A DNA stretch of 64,000 bases from Anaerolineales bacterium (GTDB lineage Bacteria > Chloroflexota > Anaerolineae > Anaerolineales > Villigracilaceae). Below, one piece after another: positions 41,492 to 49,921 of the stretch. A program made the translations under genes and the position numbers. Position 1 is the first letter of the stretch. Each line of letters starts with the position of its first letter. The notes below the pieces were generated by a model, which was not told the DNA's origin, did not search any database, and saw only the letters and a program-made list of their open reading frames with translations. The stretch is taken from NCBI GenBank assembly GCA_030680795.1, contig JAUXUL010000050.1, positions 29,082 through 93,081 of the forward strand. Reading direction: 5' to 3'.

Positions 41492-41983
41492 GGATGAAGG
41501 CTGAATGATGAAGGATGAATAAGAGCAAGAGCAAAAGGCAAAGGTGAAAAATGGAAAATGAAACTCCCCAAGATTTGCGAACACGGACTGCTGACTTTGC
41601 GTTGCGGGTTGTCAAACTTTATGTCGGACTGCCGAAGACAACAGAAGCACAGGTACTTGGGAAGCAGGTTTTACACTCTGGTACATCCATTGGCGCGCAT
41701 TACCGTGAAGGTCATCGCGCAAAGTCGGACGCCGACATTGTTAATAAATTTGAAACCGCCTTGCAGGAACTGGACGAAACCGATTACTGGCTGGAATTGC
41801 TCGTCAAGGCAGGCATTGTCCCTGAGCCAAAAGTAGAGCCACTTCGTAAAGAAACCAATGAACTTTTGGCAATCTTTACATCTATCGTTACTAAAATCAA
41901 GAAAAGGATGGGAAAGATTTAGGTAAGAAGGAAAGATTTTGATCTTTTTTTCTTCATCCTTCATCCTTCATAATTCATCCTTT
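41491..41983. repeat. Inverted GGATGAA-type repeats flanking the four-helix gene
   Basis: Left arm 41491-41520 has AGGATGAAGG and GAAGGATGAAT. Right arm 41952-41983 has TTCATCCTTCATCCTTCATA and ATTCATCCTTTT. They are imperfect inverted copies on either side of 41551-41922. Confidence 0.6.
41551..41922 (+). CDS. Four-helix-bundle protein (S23 / 23S-IVS family)
   Basis: A 123-residue all-helical protein: ADFALRVVKLYVGLPKTTEA, HSGTSIGAHYREGHRAKSDA, FETALQELDETDYWLELLVK and a C-terminal helix with NELLAIFTSIV. This is the signature order of the family first seen in intervening sequences of 23S rRNA. Function is unknown; members are small nucleic-acid-associated oligomers. It interrupts an ABC exporter gene pair and is flanked by inverted repeats, so it looks like an inserted cassette. 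Confidence 0.88.
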   Translation: MENETPQDLRTRTADFALRVVKLYVGLPKTTEAQVLGKQVLHSGTSIGAHYREGHRAKSDADIVNKFETALQELDETDYWLELLVKAGIVPEPKVEPLRKETNELLAIFTSIVTKIKKRMGKI

Positions 41984-42002
41984 TCCCTTTGGAGAATAAA
42001 AA

Positions 42003-43853
42003 ATGTCCGACGAACTTATCGAACTCGAAGAAGAGGAATTCACTTCACAACTAACCGCCCCCGTGCTGAAACGCATCGGCGGATTGCTCAAGCCGCACTG
42101 GAAATGGGTTGTGGGTTTCCTGATCACCATCGCCATTACCTCTGCGTTGGATGCATATTTCACTTACCTGAACAAACAATTCATTGATCAGGGCATTGTG
42201 CTGAAGGATGCCGCGCGCGTGATGCACCTTGCCGCTATTTACGGCTGGTTCATTCTCTTTCAAGCGGCTGCGGTCTTCACGTTCATTTATCTAGCGGGCG
42301 TGCTGGGCGAGCGCATTCAATATGACTTGCGCAAGATGCTCTTCAATCATCTACAAGACCTCTCGCTCTCGTACTACTCACAGAACGCGGTCGGACGTTT
42401 GATCGCGCGCGTCACATCTGATACGGGACGCGTCTCTGACCTGCTAACCTGGGGCATCGTGGACAGCACCTGGGCGGTCATGAACATTATTTCGTCCACG
42501 ATCTTTATGCTGATCATCAACTGGCGGCTGGCATTAATCGTCTTGACCATCATCCCTGTCATGATATTCATCGCCATTGAATTCCGTAAAAGGATTTTGG
42601 CGGAGTTCCGCGTGTCGCGCCGCGCCAATAGCAGGATCACAGGCGCGTACAACGAGAACTTTCAGGGGACGCGTGTGGTCAAAGCGCTGGGACGCGAAGA
42701 CGAGAACACGCGTGAGTTTCAAGGTCTTACCACGCGCATGTATCATGCCTCCTATCGCGCCGCGTGGCTCTCCGCGCTCTTCCTCCCCACCGTTCAAATC
42801 ATTGCCGCGCTCGCGCTCGGTTTTATCGTTGGCTATGGTGGTCTTCAAATTGAAGTTGGGCTGATGACCATCGGCGGCATTCAGGCTTTTGTCGCATACT
42901 TGACCTTCATGATGTGGCCGATCCAGGACCTGGCACGCGTGTACTCTGAAATGCAGCACAGCATTGCCTCAGCGGAGCGAATATTCAAGCTGGCCGACAC
43001 CCCGCCCGAGGTCCATAATAGAAGCGATGCCGTCGAAGCGCAGACTCTGCTCGGCGAGATCGAATTCGATCATGTAGATTTTTTCTACGAGGACAGGAAA
43101 TCCGTCTTGACAGATTTCACGCTGAAAGTGAATCCAGGCGAGATGATCGCTCTGGTCGGGCCGACCGGCGGCGGCAAGTCAACGATCGTGAACCTACTCT
43201 GCCGATTTTACGAGCCGAGCAAAGGCGTGATCCGCATTAACGGCACGGATTACATGGATTACAAGTTGGAGTCCATTCACAACAAGATCGGCATCGTGCT
43301 GCAAACGCCGCACCTGTTCTCTGGGACGGTGCGCGAGAATATCCGCTACGGCAATTTGTCTGCGAATGACGAGCAAGTGGAAGAAGCCGCGAAGATCGCG
43401 GGCGCGCATGATTTCATTGTGACGTTGGAAAAAGGTTACGAGCAGAACGTGGGCGAAAGCGGCAACCTGCTCTCGGTTGGACAGAAGCAGTTGATCAGCC
43501 TCGCGCGCGCCGTGCTTGCCAGACCCGAGTTGTTCATCATGGATGAAGCGACTTCTTCAGTAGATACATTAACCGAGTCCCTTATCCAACGAGGCATGGA
43601 AGCGCTGATGAAGGACCGCACATCGTTTGTCATCGCGCATCGCTTAAGCACAATTCGCCGCGCCGATAGAATTCTCGTGATCGAGAATGGCAAGATCGCC
43701 GAGAGTGGCTCGCATGCCGAGTTGCTGAAGTTGCGCGGACATTACTACCGCCTGTACACGCAACAGTTCCGCCATCAATTGGAAGTGGCGTATGGCGTGA
43801 CAGAAGATTTTGAAGTAAAAGAAGAAGAGTCTGAATCGATGGCGGCGGATTAG
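42003..43853 (+). CDS. ABC exporter half-transporter 2 (catalytic)
   Basis: 616 residues with the same layout as the gene at 39644. Walker A is GPTGGGKST and Walker B FIMDEATSSVD keeps the catalytic Glu. The signature, however, reads LLSVGQKQL instead of LSGGQ, so the ATP site it completes for half 1 is degenerate while the other site is canonical. This complementarity supports a heterodimer with the 39644 product. TTTGGAGAA precedes the ATG. Confidence 0.93.
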   Translation: MSDELIELEEEEFTSQLTAPVLKRIGGLLKPHWKWVVGFLITIAITSALDAYFTYLNKQFIDQGIVLKDAARVMHLAAIYGWFILFQAAAVFTFIYLAGVLGERIQYDLRKMLFNHLQDLSLSYYSQNAVGRLIARVTSDTGRVSDLLTWGIVDSTWAVMNIISSTIFMLIINWRLALIVLTIIPVMIFIAIEFRKRILAEFRVSRRANSRITGAYNENFQGTRVVKALGREDENTREFQGLTTRMYHASYRAAWLSALFLPTVQIIAALALGFIVGYGGLQIEVGLMTIGGIQAFVAYLTFMMWPIQDLARVYSEMQHSIASAERIFKLADTPPEVHNRSDAVEAQTLLGEIEFDHVDFFYEDRKSVLTDFTLKVNPGEMIALVGPTGGGKSTIVNLLCRFYEPSKGVIRINGTDYMDYKLESIHNKIGIVLQTPHLFSGTVRENIRYGNLSANDEQVEEAAKIAGAHDFIVTLEKGYEQNVGESGNLLSVGQKQLISLARAVLARPELFIMDEATSSVDTLTESLIQRGMEALMKDRTSFVIAHRLSTIRRADRILVIENGKIAESGSHAELLKLRGHYYRLYTQQFRHQLEVAYGVTEDFEVKEEESESMAAD

Positions 43854-43875
43854 CACCTGCCCCCACCCGCCGAAG

Positions 43876-43961
43876 GTCCCCCAAATGCGCCCTGAAAACT
43901 TTTTATATCAACACAATATAAACATTCGCATTTGGGGGAGGTGTCCGAAGGACGGAGGGGG
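43876..43961. repeat. MITE-like hairpin element, copy 2
   Basis: GTCCCCCAAATGCG ... AAACTTTTTATATCAAC ... CGCATTTGGGGGAGG: nearly perfect inverted ends. Copy 1 is at 18846-18922. Confidence 0.7.
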
Positions 43962-44098
43962 CATCTTGCAAAACCCCCGAGTTTTTTGCGAAGCACCCTG
44001 CGGGTGGCGGCGTTTTTAGCACATGTTTTGCATGGACATTAACCGTAAAGGATTGCCCCTATTGGATAAAATGAGCTCAGACTTCCGAAGTCTTTTTA

Positions 44099-45046
44099 TT
44101 ACGGCTCAATCAGCACTTTCAACACACCACCTTGTGCGGCATACTCAAATCCCTTGACAACATCCCCCAATTTATATTCTGCCGAAATCAATACAGTCGG
44201 GTCAACTTCATTATTCTCAAGTAACCCCAAAGCCGGCTCAAACGGCCCACAACGCGACCCAATCACTGTGATCTCATCCACCACAATGGACGAGAAATTT
44301 ACATTCAGATCCCCTTTGTAGGTGGACTTCAACACCAGCGTCCCGCGCGGGCGGACGGCTTTTCTGGCCAGGTCGAATCCATCAGGCGAACCAGTGGCTT
44401 CCACTACGATGTCCCATTTGCGGGGTTGAATTTCTTCTTCTGTGATCAAACGGATTCCACGCGCGGTCAGCAGGTTTTGTTGATGCTCATGGCGGGCGAC
44501 CACGCGCAAATCACAGCCTGTGAGAGAGAGGGTCTGCGCGATCAACTGTCCCAACCGGCCTGCGCCTACCAAAAGCACGCGATCTGTGGGTTTAACCTGA
44601 ACTTGCTTCTGAATTTCCAGAGCGGCGGCTAATGGTTCTGTGAACACTGCCATTTCATCTGAAACAGGTTTAGGCACGCGATGTAAATTTTCAAGCGGCA
44701 AGGTGGTGTATTCTGCGAAGACACCATCGCGATTGACGATCCCAAGCACAGTGCGAATCTCGCAATGCGTCCGGCGTCCATTCAAACAGGCTTCGCACTT
44801 GCCACAGACCGCATTGATCTCCCCCACCACACGCTGACCGACCCAGGATTCATCGGGCGCATCCACTACTTCGCCGACAAATTCATGTCCGAGAATGCCA
44901 ATGTACGGATAGTATCCCTTCACCAGTTCAAGGTCAGTACTGCAAATGCCCGCCTTACGAATTTTGATCAATGCTTCGTTGGGTTTCTTCGGCGGCGGAA
45001 CATCGCGCAGTGATATTTGATTATTTTCAAGCCACAACGCATTCAT
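44099..45046 (-). CDS. Zinc-dependent alcohol/polyol dehydrogenase (MDR family)
   Basis: A 315-residue NAD(P)-dependent dehydrogenase. The catalytic zinc site includes AGICSTDLE and GHEFVGEV, and the structural zinc loop is CGKCEACLNGRRTHC (near residue 75). The Rossmann fold begins LLVGAGRLGQLIAQ near 160. The protein is slightly short for the family, with a compact C-terminus. Sorbitol- or threonine-type substrates are typical, but specificity is not visible. AAGGAAA precedes the ATG. Confidence 0.9.
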   Translation of the reverse strand: MNALWLENNQISLRDVPPPKKPNEALIKIRKAGICSTDLELVKGYYPYIGILGHEFVGEVVDAPDESWVGQRVVGEINAVCGKCEACLNGRRTHCEIRTVLGIVNRDGVFAEYTTLPLENLHRVPKPVSDEMAVFTEPLAAALEIQKQVQVKPTDRVLLVGAGRLGQLIAQTLSLTGCDLRVVARHEHQQNLLTARGIRLITEEEIQPRKWDIVVEATGSPDGFDLARKAVRPRGTLVLKSTYKGDLNVNFSSIVVDEITVIGSRCGPFEPALGLLENNEVDPTVLISAEYKLGDVVKGFEYAAQGGVLKVLIEP

Positions 45047-45059
45047 GGAGTTTCCTTTT

Positions 45060-45114
45060 TCGTCATTGCGAGGGCGATGCGCTTCGCCGCAACGAACGCG
45101 GCTCCCAATGACGA
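45060..45114. repeat. Short family A repeat
   Basis: CGTCATTGCGAGGGCGATGC ... CTCCCAATGACG: both inverted ends with only about 30 bases between. Confidence 0.7.
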
Positions 45115-45117
45115 ATA

Positions 45118-45891
45118 CTAATTACTTCTCTGCCTGACCGCCTCATAAGTGATCAATGCAGCTGCAATGGAAACATTCAATGAGTTCACTTTTCCCATCA
45201 TAGGGATTCTTACTTTGATATCCGCGCTTTGCATCCAGAAATCTGTCAGACCTTCATCCTCTGTGCCGACTGCTATTGCGATCGGTCCTCTCAGATCAAC
45301 GTCAGTATATAACACTTTAGCAGAAGGCGAGGCTGCCAGTAGGCGCATCTTTTTTGACCTGAGCCATGCCAGCGCATTCGGCGACGAAACCTCAACGGTG
45401 GGAACCGCAAAAACCGCCCCGCGGCTGGCGCGGATGACGTTGGGATTCCACAAGTCCACGCGCGGGTCACAGACGATGACGGCATCCACGTGAGCGGCAT
45501 CAGCTGTGCGCAGGATAGCGCCCAGGTTGCCGGGTTTCTCTACTGACTCTGCTACGATCACAAACGGGATTTCACTTAATTTCAGATCATCCAGGGTGTT
45601 GTGTGGAATCGGAAATATTCCCAGCCAGCCATCGGGGTTATCGCGATAGGATATTTTTTTGAAGACTGCGCGGGTGACTGTGGTCACTTCGGTGTTGGGA
45701 ATGTTTATAGATCGGCTGGCAAGCTCGGGTGCGGTCAGAAGCGTCTGCGGCATGAGTCCTGAGCTGAGGGCGAGTGTCAACTCATCGCAACCTTCCACGA
45801 GCATCAATCCATCCTGCTGGCGTTGACGCTTATCTTCGCGCAGTTTGACAATATATTTTACTTTGTGGTTTTGCAGGCTAATAATATCCAC
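45118..45891 (-). CDS. SpoU/TrmH-family RNA 2'-O-methyltransferase
   Basis: A 257-residue SPOUT methyltransferase. The N-terminal RNA-binding part is followed by the knot motifs NLGAILRTADAAHVDAVIV (near 130), IAIAVGTEDEGL (near 208) and NSLNVSIAAALITYEAVRQR at the end. It methylates a ribose in rRNA or tRNA. The GTG start touches the OppF stop (TAA-GTG), so it is the last gene of the oligopeptide-transport operon, probably by coincidence of position. Confidence 0.9.
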   Translation of the reverse strand: MDIISLQNHKVKYIVKLREDKRQRQQDGLMLVEGCDELTLALSSGLMPQTLLTAPELASRSINIPNTEVTTVTRAVFKKISYRDNPDGWLGIFPIPHNTLDDLKLSEIPFVIVAESVEKPGNLGAILRTADAAHVDAVIVCDPRVDLWNPNVIRASRGAVFAVPTVEVSSPNALAWLRSKKMRLLAASPSAKVLYTDVDLRGPIAIAVGTEDEGLTDFWMQSADIKVRIPMMGKVNSLNVSIAAALITYEAVRQRSN

Positions 45892-46878
45892 TTACTTCAC
45901 CAAAAGCAAACAAGCGGTTTGATGTGAATTGCTGCGAGATACAAACGACGGGTCATTGATCTTGCAGGCGGAAATTGCAACCGGGCAGCGCGGGTGGAAG
46001 CGGCAGCCTGTCGGCAGGTCAATGGGGTTGGGTGTTTCACCTTGCAAAATAATTCGCTTACGACGCAAACGGGGATTGGGAACAGGAATAACCGAGATCA
46101 AAGCTTTTGTATACGGATGCTGGGGTTTTTCCAAAACCTCAAGCATGGTACCAATTTCCACAATGCGTCCAAGATACATGACGGCTACACGGTCGGCGAA
46201 GAAGCCAACCGAGCCAAGATCATGTGTGATGAAGATGACCGCGATCTGGCGTGTGATGCGAAGTTCGGCCAGCAGGTTGATGATCTCCGCGCGGATGGAC
46301 ACATCCAGCATGGAAACAGGTTCATCGGCAAGCAGAATTTCTGGCTCAAGCACTAGCGCTGCGGCGATGACCACGCGCTGCCGCTGTCCGCCGGAGAGTT
46401 CGTGCGGGAAACGGTTCAGGTAAACTTCAGCAGGTTTCAAGCCTGAGTCTTCCATGGCCTTTTTCACGCGCTCGTCGCGTTCCCTTTTATCTTTTGCGAT
46501 GCCATGCACAAGCAGGGGTTCATTGACGATCTCTTCAATAGTCTGTGTGGGATTCAAAGACTCGTATGGGTCTTGAAAGATCATTTGGATTTTTCTTCGC
46601 AAATCCTTCCGCTCATTATCATTTAAGTGAGTGATGTCACGACCTTCAAAGGTGACCGTACCAGCCGTTGGATCTTCCAAGCCCATTAATAACAAAGCCA
46701 GTGTGGATTTTCCGCAGCCGCTTTCGCCCACCAACGCAATCACTTCACTGTGTCTCAGTTGAAAGTCCACGCCATCCACTGCATGGACTTTGCGGATATC
46801 TCTTGAAAATAAAGCAGGGCGTCCTGCTTCAAAATATTTTTTTAATCCACGAACTTCCAAAAGGCGCTCTTTATTCAT
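45892..46878 (-). CDS. Oligopeptide ABC transporter ATPase (OppF/DppF-like)
   Basis: 328 residues. Walker A GESGCGKST, signature ELSGGQRQRVVIAAAL, Walker B ILLADEPVSMLD and the C-terminal oligopeptide-type zinc/iron-sulfur region with CRFHPRCPVAISAC. Its start overlaps the fused permease-ATPase gene by four bases. Confidence 0.94.
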   Translation of the reverse strand: MNKERLLEVRGLKKYFEAGRPALFSRDIRKVHAVDGVDFQLRHSEVIALVGESGCGKSTLALLLMGLEDPTAGTVTFEGRDITHLNDNERKDLRRKIQMIFQDPYESLNPTQTIEEIVNEPLLVHGIAKDKRERDERVKKAMEDSGLKPAEVYLNRFPHELSGGQRQRVVIAAALVLEPEILLADEPVSMLDVSIRAEIINLLAELRITRQIAVIFITHDLGSVGFFADRVAVMYLGRIVEIGTMLEVLEKPQHPYTKALISVIPVPNPRLRRKRIILQGETPNPIDLPTGCRFHPRCPVAISACKINDPSFVSRSNSHQTACLLLVK

Positions 46879-48815
46879 TTTGATGCCTCAAGAAGATGAC
46901 AGCTCGCAATATGTCGATTGCCGTCCATTTGATGAAGGCTGGGTTGTTCTTGATGACAGCGTTCAAATACGACGGGACAACGTGGTGCAAAGCGACAACC
47001 GGCAGGCAGCGCATCCAAACGCGGAGGATAACCGGGGATGGATGATAGTTTTTTCTTTGGCCTTGTCAGATCGGGGAAGGCTTTGAGCAGTTCCTGTGTA
47101 TATGGATGTTTCGCTTCATTGTAAATAATATCCACATCGGCGTATTCGGCTGTTACCCCGCCGTACATTACCAACACTCTATCGCACATCTCGGCCACAA
47201 CACCAAGATCATGTGTCACGAAAATAATGGCAAGGCCAAGTTTCGTGCGAAGGGAGTTGAGCAATTCCAGGATTTGAGCCTGGATCATGACATCCAGGGC
47301 AGTGGTTGGTTCGTCTGCAATAATGATCTGAGGATTGCATGCCAGCGCCATCGCGATCATGGCACGCTGTCTCATTCCGCCTGAATACTGATGGGGAAAA
47401 TGGTCTTTATGATCTGCGGCGATGCCCACCAAGTCCAGCAATTCAACTACCCGTGTAGAAATTTTATCGGATGGGAAACCTGTCAGATGCTTTTTGATGG
47501 CTTCAGCAATCTGGTCGCCTACAGAGCGCACCGGGTTGAGGGCATTCATCGCGCCCTGGAAGACAATTGATATCTCGCTCCAGCGCACAGTGTTCATTTC
47601 ATCATCAGAGAGCGTTGTCAGGTCTCTTCCGCCAAACAAAACCTGACCGTTAACAATCTGACCCGCAGAAGGAAGGAGTTGTAATAAGGCAAGCATAAGC
47701 GTGGTTTTGCCGCAACCGCTCTCGCCCACCAGCCCAATCAACTCCCCCTCCTTCAAAGTGAAACTGACACTTTCAACGGCCCGAGCAGAAAGTTGACCCT
47801 CGGTCACATAATTGACCGAAAGGTTTTGGACTTCGAGCAAACTCTTCCCACTGGCGGGCTGAGTTTCGTTTCGACTAAGCGCAACACTTGTGGATTTTAC
47901 GTTGGGCCTGCCCGGCATCAAGTGGTGTGTATCCAGCCTTGGGTTTAATACCTGTTCCAATCCCTGCCCAAGCAGGGTCAGACCAAGAACCACCCAAACA
48001 ATTCCAAAGCCTGGCACCACCAACGCCCACCATGCCCCAGTAGACATGGCTCCGCGCCCAAAAGCGTAATTGAGCATTTGTCCCCACGAAAGAACGGTTG
48101 GGTCTCCAAGCCCGAGGAATGAAAGTGTGCTTTCATTGAGTACCGCCAGCGAAACAACGAGAACTGCCTGCACCACTAAAATTGGAGTTACCAACGGAAA
48201 AATGTGGCGGCGGATGATGTGGAACTGGCTGGAGCCAATGGCGCGCGCGCGCAAAACGAATTTCCGCGATTTGACTGCCAGCGTTTGTGAACGCACCATG
48301 CGGGCAGTCGTCGTCCAGCCGAGCAGGCCGATGACGAAAATAATGTTCAACAAAGATGGTTTTGTCAGGGCAACGATTACCACCATCAAAGGCAAATCTG
48401 GAATAACAAGCATAATATCCGTAAAGCGCATGAGAATATTCTCAACCCGCCCCCCGAAGAAGCCAGCCACAATTCCCAAAACTCCGCCGATCACGATCGA
48501 GATGAACGCGGCAAAGAAGCCGACTGTCAGTGATACTCTTGCGCCATAAATAAAATTGGTAAAGACATCCGCACCGGCATCGTCAGTCCCAAATATATGC
48601 TGAGCGCTGGGTGCCTTATAGATATCACTCACACCCACATTGAGTATGGAAGACGACCTATGTGGCGCAATGAGAGGGGCAAAAACAGCGACAAATGTGA
48701 TCGCTGCCAGCATAACGAGTCCTACAAGTCCCATGCGGTTTTTTTTGAATTTGCGCCAGAACTCACTAAATTGTGTACTAGATGGAAGGTTATCTTTCTG
48801 TGTAAGCTTTTCCAT
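46875..48815 (-). CDS. Fused oligopeptide permease and ATPase (OppC-OppD)
   Basis: 646 residues joining two normally separate subunits. Residues about 1-300 are an OppC-type permease (six spans, loop VLRARAIGSSQFHIIRRHIF). Residues about 320-646 are an OppD-type ATPase (Walker A GESGCGKTT, signature YSGGMRQRAMIAMAL, Walker B IIIADEPTTALD, C-terminal CRFAPRCPVVFERC). The linker is about 20 residues. The frame is continuous with no sign of error. Confidence 0.93.
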   Translation of the reverse strand: MEKLTQKDNLPSSTQFSEFWRKFKKNRMGLVGLVMLAAITFVAVFAPLIAPHRSSSILNVGVSDIYKAPSAQHIFGTDDAGADVFTNFIYGARVSLTVGFFAAFISIVIGGVLGIVAGFFGGRVENILMRFTDIMLVIPDLPLMVVIVALTKPSLLNIIFVIGLLGWTTTARMVRSQTLAVKSRKFVLRARAIGSSQFHIIRRHIFPLVTPILVVQAVLVVSLAVLNESTLSFLGLGDPTVLSWGQMLNYAFGRGAMSTGAWWALVVPGFGIVWVVLGLTLLGQGLEQVLNPRLDTHHLMPGRPNVKSTSVALSRNETQPASGKSLLEVQNLSVNYVTEGQLSARAVESVSFTLKEGELIGLVGESGCGKTTLMLALLQLLPSAGQIVNGQVLFGGRDLTTLSDDEMNTVRWSEISIVFQGAMNALNPVRSVGDQIAEAIKKHLTGFPSDKISTRVVELLDLVGIAADHKDHFPHQYSGGMRQRAMIAMALACNPQIIIADEPTTALDVMIQAQILELLNSLRTKLGLAIIFVTHDLGVVAEMCDRVLVMYGGVTAEYADVDIIYNEAKHPYTQELLKAFPDLTRPKKKLSSIPGYPPRLDALPAGCRFAPRCPVVFERCHQEQPSLHQMDGNRHIASCHLLEASK

Positions 48816-48820
48816 GCATA

Positions 48821-49849
48821 TTACTCTGTATGTACCCGCGGATCTAGGTATGAATAAGTAAGGTCTGCGATCAAATTCGCGACAATGACGGTTACGGCAA
48901 TCAGTAAAAATGCTCCCTGCAAAACAGGGAAATCGCGCCTGTTGACCGCTTCAAAGATCGCGCCACCCAGCCCCGGCCACGAGAATACTGTCTCAATTTG
49001 AATGGCACCTGCCACGGTAAAACCCAGGTTGATGGCAATAATGGTCACCAGAGGCAGCATCGCATTCTTAAGCGCATGGTCGCGTAATATTTGGAAGACG
49101 CCCAGTCCCTTTGCTTTCGCTGTCAGGATGTAATCTTCTGAAAGCACGTCCATCAGGCTAGAGCGCATGATCAGCATATACTCGCCCATGTACACAATCG
49201 TATAAGTCACAGTCGGAAGGATCATGTGCCGGGCAATGTCGCCCCACTGCTGCATGAGCGGCGCGGATGACATGCCTGGTGTGGCCTTCCCGCCAATGGG
49301 CAATCCATTTGCCGATCCCCAAAATAAAAGAATAATACCAAGCCAGAAAGTTGGCAGACTCCATACCACCAAACTGGTCGCCAATGCACCATAATCAATG
49401 GCAGTCCGCGCCTTCCAGGCCGCAAACACGCCGAAGAACGCGCCGACAGTAATTGACAGGATTTGCCCCGCCCCAATTAACAGGACTGTATTCCATAACC
49501 GTTCAGCGAGGACTGTGGCCACCGGACGATTGGTGTGATAACTGATCCCGAGTTCCCCAGTAACCAGATTTTTGAGGTAAATAAAAAATTGCGTATCAAG
49601 CGGGTTGATATCGCAACTTCCAAGTTTTATTGGATTCAAAGTCTCAAAACAATTGATGACGGGTTTGTCTAACCCGAAGCGGACACGGATCGCCTCGATC
49701 GAATCTTTTTTCAAGCGAGGATCATGCACTCCAGCGCGGGCTGGGTCGCCTGGCAAAACGCGGAATAAAAAAAAGTTGAGCACAAGCACAAACATGATTG
49801 TAAGCAGCGCCCATCCAATTTTTTTTATCAAATATCGGAAGCGATTCAA
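48821..49849 (-). CDS. Oligopeptide ABC transporter permease (OppB-like)
   Basis: 342 residues with an N-terminal span then a periplasmic loop and five spans. It has the FFLFRVLPGDPA motif near residue 25 and the ATPase-contact loop TAKAKGLGVFQILRDHALKN (about 240). It lies five bases upstream of the fusion gene. Confidence 0.94.
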   Translation of the reverse strand: MNRFRYLIKKIGWALLTIMFVLVLNFFLFRVLPGDPARAGVHDPRLKKDSIEAIRVRFGLDKPVINCFETLNPIKLGSCDINPLDTQFFIYLKNLVTGELGISYHTNRPVATVLAERLWNTVLLIGAGQILSITVGAFFGVFAAWKARTAIDYGALATSLVVWSLPTFWLGIILLFWGSANGLPIGGKATPGMSSAPLMQQWGDIARHMILPTVTYTIVYMGEYMLIMRSSLMDVLSEDYILTAKAKGLGVFQILRDHALKNAMLPLVTIIAINLGFTVAGAIQIETVFSWPGLGGAIFEAVNRRDFPVLQGAFLLIAVTVIVANLIADLTYSYLDPRVHTE

Positions 49850-49921
49850 GGTTTACTCACTTTGACCTTCTATAGGAGGCGGCGCTGAATACACCGCCCC
49901 CTATTTCAATTGTCCTATTGT

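Noticed and set aside
41551..41922. Diversity-generating retroelement (Avd-like four-helix protein)
   Set aside because: No reverse transcriptase, template repeat or variable repeat nearby.
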